Both the position numbers and the translations under genes were made by a program. From contig CAZOWW010000098.1 in assembly GCA_964583765.1 (NCBI GenBank), positions 1 to 22,818 of the forward strand: 22,818 nucleotides of DNA. Reading direction: 5' to 3'. The notes beneath the pieces were generated by a model, which was not told the origin of the DNA, made no database searches, and worked only from the letters and a program-made list of their open reading frames with translations. Below, piece by piece: positions 14,017 to 22,623 of this stretch. Each line of letters begins with the position of its first letter. Within the stretch, counting starts at the first letter, position 1. Source of the stretch: CAZOWW01 sp964583765. GTDB lineage: Bacteria > Actinomycetota > Actinomycetes > Actinomycetales > Kineosporiaceae.

Positions 14017-15150
14017 GTGCGGATCACGCGCATCGTCCGGACAACCGCCGCGCTGGCCATCATCGCCCTGGCCGCCACCGGTTGTGGCAGCAGCAATAAG
14101 GCGGGCCGGTCCATCGCATTCTTCGGCGCACTGACCGGTTCCGCGGCCAACCTGGGCATCAACATCAAGGACGGTGCCCAGCTCGCGGTCGACCAGTACA
14201 ACGCCAAGCACCCCGACGCCAAGGTCACCCTGAAGCTCTTCGACTCCGAGGGCGACCCGGGCAAGGCTCCTGGCGTGGCACGCCAGCTCGTGTCCGACAA
14301 GAGCATCATCGGCGTCATCGGCCCGGCGTTCTCCGGGGAGTCCGAGGCCGCCAACCCGATCTTCGAGCAGGCCGGGATCCCCCTGATCACCTCCTCGGCG
14401 ACCCGGCCGAGTCTGGCCACGCACGGCTGGAAGGTCTTCCACCGGGCGCTGGCCAACGACGCGTCGCAGGGCCCCGCCGCGGCGAACTACATCAAGTCGG
14501 TTCTCAAGGCGCAGAAGGTCTTCGTCGCGGACGACCAGTCCGCCTACGGATCGGGCCTGGCCGACGCGGTCAAGACGACGCTCGGCGCGCTTGTCGTGGG
14601 CACGGACAAGACGCAGGCGGACGGGCAGCAGACCGACTTCTCCGCGCTCGTCACGAAGGTCAAGGCCTCCGGGGCCACCGTGATCTTCTACGGCGGTTAC
14701 TACCAGAATGCCGGCCTCATCGCCAAGCAGCTCAAGGGCGCGGGAGTGGCCGCCACGCTGGTCGGCGGCGACGGCGTGAACGACCCCGGCTTCGCCAAGA
14801 CCGCAGGCAACGACGCGGCCGACGGCAACATCGTCACCTGCCCCTGCTCGCCGGCCACCGCGGCCAAGGGCACCTTCGCCACGGACTACAAGACGGCGTG
14901 GAAGCAGGACCCCGGCACCTACAGCGACGTCGCCTACGACGCCGCGAACATCTTCCTCAACGCCATCCAGGCCGGCAACACCACGCCCAAGACCGTGAAC
15001 AAGTACCTCAGCACGCTCAACTACACCGGCGTCGCGAACACGTACAAGTTCACCAGCACGGGCGAGCTCGATCCGGCCTACATCAAGGTGTGGGCATTCA
15101 AGTTCGTCAACGGTTCCGTGGTCCCGGATCAGCAGATTCCCACCTCCTGA
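14017..15150 (+). CDS. livK: Branched-chain amino-acid ABC transporter, substrate-binding lipoprotein
   Basis: A 377-residue periplasmic-binding-fold (type 1, Leu/Ile/Val-BP) receptor. A lipoprotein signal peptide ends in LAATGC with the lipidated Cys at 23. The mature protein begins the family pattern IAFFGALTGSAANLGINIKDGAQLAVDQYN. Later landmarks are IIGVIGPAFSGE, PLITSSATRPSL and the CPC motif in NIVTCPCSP, which I recall from actinobacterial homologues. It captures Leu/Ile/Val or related compounds outside the membrane and delivers them to LivHM; true specificity cannot be read from sequence. The start is the GTG at 14017 with AGAGAGG 8-10 nt upstream. It is the first gene of the operon livKHMGF, with a long leader holding the promoter elements. 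Confidence 0.93.
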   Translation: MRITRIVRTTAALAIIALAATGCGSSNKAGRSIAFFGALTGSAANLGINIKDGAQLAVDQYNAKHPDAKVTLKLFDSEGDPGKAPGVARQLVSDKSIIGVIGPAFSGESEAANPIFEQAGIPLITSSATRPSLATHGWKVFHRALANDASQGPAAANYIKSVLKAQKVFVADDQSAYGSGLADAVKTTLGALVVGTDKTQADGQQTDFSALVTKVKASGATVIFYGGYYQNAGLIAKQLKGAGVAATLVGGDGVNDPGFAKTAGNDAADGNIVTCPCSPATAAKGTFATDYKTAWKQDPGTYSDVAYDAANIFLNAIQAGNTTPKTVNKYLSTLNYTGVANTYKFTSTGELDPAYIKVWAFKFVNGSVVPDQQIPTS

Positions 15151-15225
15151 TCCACCTGCCGCGTTGGGGTGTGGCTGGGTACGTCCCCGGCCACACCCCG
15201 CTCACATGTCCACCGGGAGCAACCC

Positions 15226-16176
15226 GTGCATTTCGCCACTCTCTGGCACAGCCTGGGGCAGTACACCGTCATCGGAATCACCCAGGGCGCGATCTACGCG
15301 CTCTTCGCCCTCGGCTACACCCTCGTCTACGGGGTCCTGCGGCTCATCAACTTCGCCCACTCCGAGGTCTTCCTCGTGGGCACCTACGCGGCCGTCCTGA
15401 CCTGGAATGCCGCCGGCTACGACCAGAACGCCGCTCCGCCAGGGATCCCCGCGGCCCTCGGCCTGCTCCTGCTGGCCCTGATCGCGGCCATGCTCGCCTC
15501 GGCACTCACCGCCCTCGGCATCGAACTGGTCGCCTACCGCCCCCTGCGCCGCCGCAACGCCCCTCCCCTCGCCTTCCTCATCACCGCGATCGGCGCCTCG
15601 GTGGCCATCTCGGAGTTCGTGGGCATCCTCACCCACCGCAACCCGCACGGCATGCCCCGCATCGTCACCCAGAAGACCGTCCTGAGCATCGGCTCGACCT
15701 CGATCACCAACCTCCAGCTGGGCATCATGGTGACCGCGCTGGTCATGATGGCCGGCCTCGACCAGTTCATCCGGCGCAGCCGCATGGGCCGGGGGGTCCG
15801 TGCGGTCGCCCAGGACCCGAACACCGCCGCGCTGATGGGCGTGAACAAGGACCGCGTCATCTCCCTCGTCTTCCTGCTCGGCGGTCTCATGGCCGGGGTG
15901 GCGGCGCTCATGTACAACCTGAAGATCGGCGACACCCGGTACAACTCCGGGTTCGACCTCGGCGTCAAGGCCTTCACCGCGGCGGTCCTGGGCGGCATCG
16001 GCAACCTGCGGGGTGCGCTCCTCGGGGGGCTCGTCCTCGGCGTCGCCGAGAGCTACGGCTCGGGAGTGTTCGGCTCCCAGTGGCAGGACGTCGTCGCCTT
16101 CGTCCTGCTGGTCCTGATCCTGCTGGTCCGCCCGACCGGCCTGCTCGGCGAGACACTGGGGAGGGCACGCGCGTGA
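15226..16176 (+). CDS. livH: Branched-chain amino-acid ABC transporter permease LivH
   Basis: A 316-residue membrane protein with about eight hydrophobic helices and LivH landmarks: GAIYALFALGYTLVYGVLRLINFAH near the N terminus, the cytoplasmic loop GRGVRAVAQDPNTAALMGVN, which contacts the ATPases, and GGIGNLRGALLGGLVLG near the C terminus. The GTG at 15226 (VHFATLW) has GGGAGC just upstream and fits family N termini; the frame is open to 15169 but that extension has no hydrophobic or homologous sequence. The last codons overlap the livM start by 4 bp, indicating translational coupling. It lies 75 bp downstream of livK. Confidence 0.92.
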   Translation: MHFATLWHSLGQYTVIGITQGAIYALFALGYTLVYGVLRLINFAHSEVFLVGTYAAVLTWNAAGYDQNAAPPGIPAALGLLLLALIAAMLASALTALGIELVAYRPLRRRNAPPLAFLITAIGASVAISEFVGILTHRNPHGMPRIVTQKTVLSIGSTSITNLQLGIMVTALVMMAGLDQFIRRSRMGRGVRAVAQDPNTAALMGVNKDRVISLVFLLGGLMAGVAALMYNLKIGDTRYNSGFDLGVKAFTAAVLGGIGNLRGALLGGLVLGVAESYGSGVFGSQWQDVVAFVLLVLILLVRPTGLLGETLGRARA

Positions 16177-17348
16177 CCGAGATCGACTCCACCGCGCCCG
16201 ACGGACCCGAAGGCACCGGGCCGGACACCGCCGCAGACAGCCCGCAGCGGAACGGCACCGCACCCGCCGGCCCGGGCCGCAGGGCCTTCCGCGGTCGCCT
16301 GCCCCTACCCCCCTGGGCTCGGAAGGCCGCCGTCCCCGCGGCCGTCCTGATCGCGGCACTGCTCCCCTACGCCGGAGACGTGCCCGTGATCGGCGTGGTC
16401 GCGACGACCGGGATCGACTGGCCCAGCGCCCTGTTCAACATGTCCTACTTCGTGCTCCTGGCACTCGGGCTCAACGTGGTGGTCGGCTTCGCCGGGCTGC
16501 TCGACCTCGGCTACGTCGGTTTCTTCGCGGTCGGCGCCTACACCATGGCCCTGCTCGCCTCGCCCGACAGTCAACTCCACGCCCACTGGCCCTGGCTGCT
16601 CTGCGTCCCGGCCGCGATCGCCATGGCCATGATCAGCGGAGTCATCCTGGGCTGGCCGACGCTCCGACTGCGCGGGGACTACCTGGCCATCGTCACCCTC
16701 GGATTCGCGGAGATCATCCGGCTCACCGCCACCGGCAGCAGCTTCCTGCGCGGCGAGCGCGGCTTCACCGATCTGCCGCACCCGCCGGGCTCCTACGCCG
16801 ACGGCAGTCCCGTCTTCTCCGTCACGGACGCCACGCCCTACTACTGGCTCGGACTGGCGGTGATCCTCGTGGTGATCGTCGTCGTCCGGAATCTCGAGCG
16901 GAGCCGGGTCGGGCGCTCCTGGCTCGCGATCCGCGAGGACGAGGAGGCGGCGGAGATCATGGGAGTGCGCACGATCAAGTACAAGCTCTGGGCCTTCGCG
17001 ATCGGCGCCGCGATCGGCGGTCTGGGCGGAGTGATGTTCGCCGGGGAACAGGGGTTCCTCAACAGCCAGACCTTCCTCCTCCTGTTCTCCATCCTGGTCC
17101 TGGCCGGTGTGGTCATGGGCGGCGCGGGGAGCATTCCGGGGGCGATCCTCGGCGGCGCGCTCATCTCGTACATTCCGGACCGCCTGCGCGGGGTCGAGGT
17201 CGCCGGGACCGACATCTTCGAGTACCGCTTCATGTTCTTCGGGATCATGATCATCCTCATCATGATCTTCCGTCCCCAGGGGCTGATCCCCAACCGGCGT
17301 CGGGCGATGGAACTCTCCGACCGCGCCGAGGAGGTGCCCGTCGTATGA
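16173..17348 (+). CDS. livM: Branched-chain amino-acid ABC transporter permease LivM
   Basis: A 391-residue second permease of the LivHM pair. Residues 1-50 are a hydrophilic Pro/Gly-rich extension, then about nine hydrophobic helices follow. Landmarks are ALGLNVVVGFAGLLDLGYVGFFAVGAY, PTLRLRGDYLAIVTLGFAEIIRL, the coupling loop GRSWLAIREDEEAAEIMGVRTIKYKL and GAGSIPGAILGGAL, ending in the FRPQGL motif common to LivM. The start is GTG at 16173, which overlaps the livH stop (GTGA arrangement) and has GGGGAGGG upstream. Its stop overlaps the livG ATG by 4 bp. An open frame continuing back to 14898 is only a shadow of livK and livH. Confidence 0.92.
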   Translation: MTEIDSTAPDGPEGTGPDTAADSPQRNGTAPAGPGRRAFRGRLPLPPWARKAAVPAAVLIAALLPYAGDVPVIGVVATTGIDWPSALFNMSYFVLLALGLNVVVGFAGLLDLGYVGFFAVGAYTMALLASPDSQLHAHWPWLLCVPAAIAMAMISGVILGWPTLRLRGDYLAIVTLGFAEIIRLTATGSSFLRGERGFTDLPHPPGSYADGSPVFSVTDATPYYWLGLAVILVVIVVVRNLERSRVGRSWLAIREDEEAAEIMGVRTIKYKLWAFAIGAAIGGLGGVMFAGEQGFLNSQTFLLLFSILVLAGVVMGGAGSIPGAILGGALISYIPDRLRGVEVAGTDIFEYRFMFFGIMIILIMIFRPQGLIPNRRRAMELSDRAEEVPVV

Positions 17349-18190
17349 CTACCCCCACCACCGGGTCCCCCACCCCCGCCGACTCCCCCGCCCCTGGGGG
17401 GACCGACCCCGTGTCGCCGCCGGCCCTTCTGGAGCTGCAGGACGTGACCCTCCGCTTCGGCGGCGTGGTCGCCCTGGACCGGGTGAGTTTCACCCTCCGC
17501 GAGGGCGAGATCTTCGGGCTCATCGGGCCGAACGGGGCGGGCAAGACGACCTGCTTCAACGCGATGACCGGCGTCTACCAGCCCACGAGCGGGAACATCC
17601 TCTTCCGCGGGGAACGGGTGTCCGGCCGGCACAAGTACGAGATCACCCGGATGGGCATCGCCCGGACCTTCCAGAACATCCGGCTCTTCCCGGAGATGAC
17701 GGCGTTGGAGAACGCGATGGTCGGCGCGGACTCCCGCCACCGCTCCAGCGTGGTGTCGGCGGTGCTGCGGCTGCCCCGGCACCGCCGTGAGGAGCGAGAG
17801 TCCCGCGACGAGGCGCACGACCTGCTGCGTTTCGTCGGGATCGACGCGCGCGCCAACGACGTCGCCCACAACCTCTCCTACGGCGAGCAGCGGCGTCTCG
17901 AGATCGCCCGGGCCCTGGCCACCCAGCCCAAGCTGCTGTGCCTCGACGAACCGGCCGCGGGCTTCAACCCCTCGGAGAAGGCCGAACTGCTGGACCTGAT
18001 CCGGCGCATCCGCGACCGCGGGGTGACCGTGCTGCTCATCGAGCACGACATGCGCCTGGTCATGGACGTCACCGAGCGGATCGTCGTGCTGGAGTTCGGC
18101 AAGAAGATCGCCGAGGGCACCCCGGAGCAGGTCCGGGACGACCCCGAGGTCATCGCCGCCTACCTGGGAGTGCCCACCGATGCTGCTTGA
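17345..18190 (+). CDS. livG: Branched-chain amino-acid ABC transporter ATPase LivG
   Basis: A 281-residue ABC ATPase. Residues 1-27 are a Thr/Pro-rich extension. Walker A is GPNGAGKT (61-68), the Q-loop glutamine is Q110 in TFQNIRLFP, the signature is LSYGEQRRLEIARAL (177-191), Walker B is LLCLDEPAAG (197-206) and the switch histidine is H234 in LLIEHDM. The insertion after the Q-loop and the C-terminal PEVIAAYLG are typical of LivG. It pairs with LivF to power LivHM. The ATG at 17345 overlaps livM by 4 bp and has GAGGAGG upstream. Its end overlaps livF by 11 bp. Confidence 0.94.
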   Translation: MTTPTTGSPTPADSPAPGGTDPVSPPALLELQDVTLRFGGVVALDRVSFTLREGEIFGLIGPNGAGKTTCFNAMTGVYQPTSGNILFRGERVSGRHKYEITRMGIARTFQNIRLFPEMTALENAMVGADSRHRSSVVSAVLRLPRHRREERESRDEAHDLLRFVGIDARANDVAHNLSYGEQRRLEIARALATQPKLLCLDEPAAGFNPSEKAELLDLIRRIRDRGVTVLLIEHDMRLVMDVTERIVVLEFGKKIAEGTPEQVRDDPEVIAAYLGVPTDAA

Positions 18191-18890
18191 GCTGGACGAG
18201 ATCACCCTGTCCTACGGCCGGATCCAGGCACTCCACGGGATCAGCATCGAGGTGATGGAGGGCGAGGTCGTCGCCCTCATCGGGGCCAACGGCGCCGGGA
18301 AGTCGACCACCATGCGGGCGATCTCGGGGCTGCGCCCGATCTCCTCCGGGGCGATCCGGTTCGCCGGGGAGGACATCACCCGGCTGCGGGCCGACCTGCG
18401 CGTGCGGCGCGGCATCGGCCAGGCCCCCGAGGGCCGCGGCATCTTCCCCGGGATGAGCGTGCTGGAGAACCTCGAGATGGGCGCCTACACCCGCCGGGAC
18501 ACCGCCGGGATCGCGGCCGACCTCGACCGCGTCTTCGGGCTCTTCCCCCGACTCCGCGAACGGGAACGCCAGCCCGGAGGTACCCTCTCCGGCGGCGAGC
18601 AGCAGATGCTCACCATCGGCCGGGCACTCATGTCCCGCCCCCGCCTGCTCCTGCTGGACGAACCGTCGATGGGCCTGGCGCCGATGTTGATCGCGGCGAT
18701 CTTCGACATCATCCAGGAGATCAACCGGCAGGGGACGACCGTGCTGCTCGTCGAGCAGAACGCCCACCGGGCCCTGTCCGTCGCGGACCGGGCCTACATC
18801 CTGGAGACCGGCCTGATCTCCGCCACCGGCACCGGCGCCGATCTTCTGCACGACCCTGCGGTCAAGGCCGCCTACCTCGGAGTCGCCTGA
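18180..18890 (+). CDS. livF: Branched-chain amino-acid ABC transporter ATPase LivF
   Basis: A 236-residue ABC ATPase, the usual length for LivF. Walker A is GANGAGKS (35-42), the LivF-specific GIGQAPEGRGIFPGMSV follows (78-93), the signature is LSGGEQQMLTIGRAL (136-150), Walker B is LLLLDEPSMGLAP (156-168) and the switch region is VLLVEQN. The protein ends in VKAAYLGVA. The ATG at 18180 lies inside the end of livG with GGGAG 9 nt upstream. It is the last gene of the liv operon; only 67 bp separate it from the next ABC system, and I see no obvious terminator between them, so read-through is possible. Confidence 0.94.
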   Translation: MLLELDEITLSYGRIQALHGISIEVMEGEVVALIGANGAGKSTTMRAISGLRPISSGAIRFAGEDITRLRADLRVRRGIGQAPEGRGIFPGMSVLENLEMGAYTRRDTAGIAADLDRVFGLFPRLRERERQPGGTLSGGEQQMLTIGRALMSRPRLLLLDEPSMGLAPMLIAAIFDIIQEINRQGTTVLLVEQNAHRALSVADRAYILETGLISATGTGADLLHDPAVKAAYLGVA

Positions 18891-18957
18891 CACGCAGTCA
18901 TCCTCGATCCGGCCCGGCACTCGCGCCGTCCCGGAAGCGGCCCCCTTGGAGGAATCG

Positions 18958-19872
18958 ATGTCCACCCGTTCCGTGCGTGCCACTCTGGCCGCCACTGCAT
19001 GCCTGCTGGCGGTGGCGGGCCTGGCCGGCTGCGGCAAGAGCAACAGCGGCACCTCGACCACCCCCGCGACCTCGGCCGGCAGTACGTCGTCCGCGGTCGA
19101 TCCGGCCCTTGCGGCCAAGGTGCCCGCCGACGTCAAGGCCGACGGGAAGATCACCGTCGGTACGGACGCCACCTACGCGCCGAGCGAGTTCCTGGACGCC
19201 GACGGCAAGACCGTCAAGGGCTTCGACGTCGACCTGTTCAACGCGGTGGCCGCGAAGCTGGGCCTCAAGGTCGACTGGCAGGTGTCGAGCTTCGACGCGA
19301 TCATCCCGGGTATCGGCACCAAGTACGAGATGGGCGTCTCCTCCTTCACCATCGATGCGGACCGGCTCAAGCAGGCGACGATGGTGAGCTACTTCAACGC
19401 GGGCACCTCCTGGGTCACCCTCGCCGGCAACCCGCAGAAGATCAACCCCGACGACGCCTGCGGCCAGCAGATCGGGGTGCAGAAGGCGACCGTCCAGGAC
19501 AAGGACCTCACCGCACGCAGCCAGCAGTGCACCACCCAGGGCAAGAAGGCCATCTCCATCGACCGCTACGCCGCGCAGGACCAGCTCACCGCCGCCGTCG
19601 TCTCGGGCAAGGAGTCGGCCATGCTCGCGGACTCGCCGGTCGCGGCCTACGCGGTGGCGCAGACCCAGTCGCGGCTGGAGCTGCTCGGTTCGATCTACGA
19701 CTCGGCGCCCTACGGCTACGTGCTGCCCAAGAGCGAGACGGACTTCGCCGACGTGATCCGCGCCGCGCTCGTGGAGGTCATGGCGGACGGCACCTACCAC
19801 AGCGTCCTGGGCAGCTGGGGCGTCACCTCCGGCGCCATCACCCAGCCCGCCGTGAACCCCACGGTCGGCTGA
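18958..19872 (+). CDS. Polar amino-acid type ABC transporter, substrate-binding lipoprotein
   Basis: A 304-residue extracellular solute-binding protein of family 3, the class that binds polar amino acids such as Gln, Arg, His or cystine. The signal peptide ends in the lipobox LAGC with Cys25, followed by a Ser/Thr-rich tether to about residue 50. The binding domain starts ITVGTDATYAPSEFLDADGKTVKGFDVDLFNAVAAKLG. Two cysteines in ACGQQIGVQ and SQQCTTQGK probably form a disulfide in the second lobe. The ATG at 18958 has a perfect GGAGG 5 nt upstream. It precedes its permease and ATPase genes. The ligand cannot be assigned. Confidence 0.9.
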   Translation: MSTRSVRATLAATACLLAVAGLAGCGKSNSGTSTTPATSAGSTSSAVDPALAAKVPADVKADGKITVGTDATYAPSEFLDADGKTVKGFDVDLFNAVAAKLGLKVDWQVSSFDAIIPGIGTKYEMGVSSFTIDADRLKQATMVSYFNAGTSWVTLAGNPQKINPDDACGQQIGVQKATVQDKDLTARSQQCTTQGKKAISIDRYAAQDQLTAAVVSGKESAMLADSPVAAYAVAQTQSRLELLGSIYDSAPYGYVLPKSETDFADVIRAALVEVMADGTYHSVLGSWGVTSGAITQPAVNPTVG

Positions 19873-19927
19873 CCGTGCGCTCCGTCTCCTGCCGGGGACG
19901 GGTCCAGATGCGGGGAGTGTCGGCACG

Positions 19928-20947
19928 ATGACCGCCACTCCCCCCTCGGGGATCCCGGACACCCCGCCCGGGGCCGCGGGGCCGTCCGGGGCCGATGCCC
20001 CGACCACTGCGGCCACGTCCCCCGCCGAGCGTCCCGAGCCGATCCGCGCGGTGCCCGCCCGGCACCCCGGCCAGTGGATCGCCGCCGCGGTCTCGCTCGT
20101 CCTCGCGGCCATGTTCGTGCACATGCTGGTCACCAACCCGGCCTTCCACTGGCACTTCATGGTGTCCAACATGTTCCGCAAGCCCGTCCTCGAGGGTGCG
20201 CGGACGACGATCCTGATCACCATCCTGTCGATGATCATCGGGGTGCTGATCGGCATCGTGGTCGCGGTGATGCGGCTGTCCCCCAACCGGCTGCTCGCCG
20301 CCTTCGCCTGGATCTACGCCTGGGTCTTCCGGGCCGTCCCCCGCTACGTCCTGCTCATCGTGGCCGGCAACCTCGGCGTCCTCTACCGCCGGTTCGAGGG
20401 CGGCGTGCCCTTCGACTGGCTGATCCTGCGGGCGTTCGGCGTCTCCGGGCACCTCCGCTTCGCCGGTGTCGACTCCAAGACCCTGGCCTCGGGTTTCATG
20501 GCCGGCCTGATCGGACTCTCCCTCTCCGAGGGCGCCTACATGGCGGAGATCGTCCGCGCGGGCATCAAATCGGTCGACACCGGCCAGACCGAGGCCGCCC
20601 AGGCCCTCGGCATGACCAGATCCCTGGCCCTGCGCCGGATCGTCCTGCCCCAGGCGCTGCGCGTGATCGTGCCCCCCACAGGCAACGAGACCATCGCTAT
20701 GCTCAAGGACACCTCGCTGCTCATGGGTGTGCCGATCAGCATCGAGCTGTTCTTCCAGTTGGAGGCGATCGGCGCCCGGACCTTCTTCCTCTTCCCCATG
20801 CTCGTCGCGGCCTGCCTGTGGTACCTGGCGATGACCAGCATCCTCATGGTGGGCCAGCACTTCCTCGAGCGCCGCTTCGAACGAGGCTTCAGCGACCCGT
20901 CCGCGCGGGCCCGGCTGCGGCTGAAGGGAGGGATGGGCGGTGCCTGA
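19928..20947 (+). CDS. Polar amino-acid type ABC transporter permease
   Basis: A 339-residue permease of the His/Glu/Gln/Arg/opine family. Residues 1-45 form a hydrophilic Pro/Ala-rich extension. A first helix is at about 50-68. The core has ARTTILITILSMIIGVLIGIVVAV, LSEGAYMAEIVRAGI and the EAA loop EAAQALGMTRSLALRRIVLPQALRVIVPPTGNE, which docks on the ATPase. The usual FRGTPxxVQ segment reads FRAVPRYVLLI here and is followed by an extra loop (about 150-175). With only one permease gene in the cluster, it probably works as a homodimer. The ATG at 19928 has GGGGAG upstream. The end overlaps the ATPase gene by 8 bp. Confidence 0.9.
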   Translation: MTATPPSGIPDTPPGAAGPSGADAPTTAATSPAERPEPIRAVPARHPGQWIAAAVSLVLAAMFVHMLVTNPAFHWHFMVSNMFRKPVLEGARTTILITILSMIIGVLIGIVVAVMRLSPNRLLAAFAWIYAWVFRAVPRYVLLIVAGNLGVLYRRFEGGVPFDWLILRAFGVSGHLRFAGVDSKTLASGFMAGLIGLSLSEGAYMAEIVRAGIKSVDTGQTEAAQALGMTRSLALRRIVLPQALRVIVPPTGNETIAMLKDTSLLMGVPISIELFFQLEAIGARTFFLFPMLVAACLWYLAMTSILMVGQHFLERRFERGFSDPSARARLRLKGGMGGA

Positions 20948-21704
20948 GCCCATGGTGCGCGCCGAGCAGGTGCACAAGTGGTTCGGCCAGCTCCACGTGC
21001 TCAAGGGCATCGACCTCGAGGTCTCTCCCGGCGAGGTCGTCTGCGTGATCGGCCCCTCCGGCTCGGGCAAGTCGACCTTCCTGCGGTGCCTCAACCACCT
21101 GGAGAAGATCTCCGCCGGTCGGCTCTCGCTGGACGGCGAGCTGGTCGGTTACCAGGAACGTGGCGGCCGCCTGCACGAACTCCACGAGAAGCAGATCGCC
21201 GCCCAGCGCCGCGAGGTCGGCATGGTGTTCCAGCGGTTCAACCTCTTCCCGCACCAGACGGCGCTCGAGAACGTCATGGAGGCACCGCTGCGGGTCAAGC
21301 GCGAGAACCGGGCGGAGGTCGCCCAACGCGCCCAGGACCTGCTCGCCCGGGTCGGCCTGGGCGACCGCGGCGCCTCCTATCCGGCCCAGCTCTCCGGCGG
21401 CCAGCAGCAACGCGTCGCCATCGCCCGGGCACTGGCCATGCGGCCCAAGTTGATGCTCTTCGACGAGCCCACCTCGGCGCTGGACCCGGAGATGGTCGGT
21501 GAGGTGCTCGACGTCATGCGAGGCCTCGCCCAGGACGGGATGACCATGATCGTGGTGACGCACGAGATGGGGTTCGCCCGGGAGGTGGGCGACCGGGTCG
21601 TCTTCATGGACGACGGCCTCGTCGTCGAGCAGGGTCCCCCCGCCCAGGTGCTCGGCGCCCCGAAGCAGGAGCGCACCCGCGCCTTCCTCTCGAAGGTGCT
21701 CTGA
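20940..21704 (+). CDS. Polar amino-acid type ABC transporter ATPase (GlnQ/HisP-like)
   Basis: A 254-residue ABC ATPase. Walker A is GPSGSGKS (38-45), the Q-loop VFQRFNLFPHQTALENV is at 96-112, the signature is LSGGQQQRVAIARAL (151-165), Walker B is LMLFDEPTSALDPE (171-184) and the switch histidine is H208 in VVTHEMGFARE. The TSALDPE and EMGFARE segments are typical of amino-acid importers. The start is GTG at 20940 with GGGAGGG 8 nt upstream; an in-frame ATG at 20952 is an alternative. It overlaps the permease gene by 8 bp and is followed by a strong terminator. Confidence 0.94.
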   Translation: MPEPMVRAEQVHKWFGQLHVLKGIDLEVSPGEVVCVIGPSGSGKSTFLRCLNHLEKISAGRLSLDGELVGYQERGGRLHELHEKQIAAQRREVGMVFQRFNLFPHQTALENVMEAPLRVKRENRAEVAQRAQDLLARVGLGDRGASYPAQLSGGQQQRVAIARALAMRPKLMLFDEPTSALDPEMVGEVLDVMRGLAQDGMTMIVVTHEMGFAREVGDRVVFMDDGLVVEQGPPAQVLGAPKQERTRAFLSKVL

Positions 21705-21746
21705 GGCCCTCCTGCCGCCCTGAGGTGCTCCCGGCACCGCCGGAAA

Positions 21747-21787
21747 GGCCGAGGGCTCCCGAACCAGGTTCGGGAGCCCTCGCGGCC
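21747..21787. terminator. Strong bidirectional terminator between the ABC system and the ANTAR regulator
   Basis: 21751-21764 and 21768-21781 form a perfect 14-bp stem (GAGGGCTCCCGAAC) with a 3-nt loop. GGCC at 21747-21750 and 21784-21787 can extend it. On the minus strand a short T-run (CCTTTCC) follows the stem. It lies between the convergent ATPase and response-regulator genes and probably serves both. Confidence 0.88.
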
Positions 21788-21818
21788 TGTCTGGGGGCTG
21801 AGACGCCCCTGGCGACGC

Positions 21819-22448
21819 TCAGCCCTTGCCGGACGCCGCTCCCGAGGACGAACCCTCGGTCGCCGAGTTCACCACGGCAGAAGCCACCTCGCGCATGGTG
21901 AGGCGCTTGTCCATGGACGTCTTCTGGATCCAGCGGAACGCCTCGGGCTCGGTCATCCCGAACTTCGTCTGGAGCAGCCCCTTGGCCCGGTCGACCAGTT
22001 TGCGCGTCTCGAACCGCTCCGCGAGATCCTGGACCTCCGCCTCGAGGGTGGCGATCTGCGCGTGCCGGCTGATCGCGATCTCCAGGGCGGGGAGCAGATC
22101 GGCCGAGGTGAAGGGCTTCACCACATAGGCCATGGCCCCGGCGTCCCGCGCCCGCTCGACCAGTTCCTGCTGGGAGAAGGCCGTGAGCAGGACCACGGGC
22201 GCAATGCGTGCCGCCACGATGCGCTCGGCCGCCGAGATGCCGTCCAGCACCGGCATCTTCACGTCGAGCACGACCAGACTGGGCCGGTGCTCCTCGGCCA
22301 GCCGGACGGCTTCCTCGCCGTCCCCGGCCTGCCCGACCACGACGTATCCGGCCTCCGTCAACATCTCGACCACGTCGAGACGGATCAGGGCCTCGTCCTC
22401 TGCCACCACCACCGTCCGCACGGACGGCGTGGTCTCCGATGCGCTCAC
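21819..22448 (-). CDS. pdtaR: ANTAR-domain response regulator (PdtaR-like)
   Basis: A 209-residue two-domain regulator. The receiver domain (11-128) has the acidic pocket AEDE (16-19), the phosphorylated Asp62 in VVLDVKMP, Thr89 in LLTAFS and Lys111 in VVKPF. The C-terminal ANTAR RNA-binding domain (about 136-195) has the conserved RKLVDRAKGLLQTKFGMTEPEAFRWIQ pattern. PdtaR proteins act as antiterminators or RNA binders after phosphorylation by the kinase PdtaS, which is normally encoded elsewhere and is not in this window. The GTG at 22446-22448 has GGGGAG 6 nt upstream; reading further upstream would run through the tRNA gene. Gene order supports identity with M. tuberculosis Rv1626 and its Streptomyces counterpart. 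Confidence 0.92.
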   Translation of the reverse strand: MSASETTPSVRTVVVAEDEALIRLDVVEMLTEAGYVVVGQAGDGEEAVRLAEEHRPSLVVLDVKMPVLDGISAAERIVAARIAPVVLLTAFSQQELVERARDAGAMAYVVKPFTSADLLPALEIAISRHAQIATLEAEVQDLAERFETRKLVDRAKGLLQTKFGMTEPEAFRWIQKTSMDKRLTMREVASAVVNSATEGSSSGAASGKG

Positions 22449-22475
22449 AGCGTCTCCCCAAGCTCCACGCGCCAC

Positions 22476-22481
22476 AGCGTA
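22476..22481 (-). promoter_or_regulatory. Candidate -10 box for pdtaR (TACGCT)
   Basis: TACGCT on the minus strand fits TAnnnT and lies 28 bp upstream of the pdtaR GTG. No clear -35 box is visible. Confidence 0.35.
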
Positions 22482-22525
22482 GTGACTCCGGCCGGGTGGC
22501 TGCGCCATTGAGGGCCGCGACAGGC

Positions 22526-22531
22526 TACGCT
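22526..22531 (+). promoter_or_regulatory. Candidate -10 box for tRNA-Leu (TACGCT)
   Basis: TACGCT ends 9 nt before the mature tRNA 5' end, a reasonable promoter distance. The same hexamer occurs on the other strand in front of pdtaR. The -35 region is not clear. Confidence 0.4.
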
Positions 22532-22540
22532 CTGACACAC

Positions 22541-22623
22541 GCCGGGTTGGTGGAATGGCAGACACAGCGCACTCAAAATGCGCCGCTCGAAAGGGCGTGC
22601 GGGTTCGACTCCCGCACCCGGCA
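22541..22623 (+). tRNA. tRNA-Leu, anticodon CAA
   Basis: An 83-nt class II tRNA. The acceptor stem pairs GCCGGGT (22541-22547) with ACCCGGC (22616-22622), with discriminator A at 22623. The anticodon stem pairs GCGCA (22567-22571) with TGCGC (22579-22583) around the loop CTCAAAA, giving anticodon CAA (22574-22576) for the UUG codon, which is rare in GC-rich genomes. The long variable arm CGCTC-GAAA-GGGCG and the T arm GCGGG-TTCGACT-CCCGC are both intact. The 3' CCA is not encoded and must be added. Confidence 0.97.

Noticed and set aside
14898..16172. Upstream part of the open frame that contains livM
   Set aside because: It is out of frame with livK and livH, which are clearly coding there. 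LivM proper starts at the GTG overlapping the livH stop.
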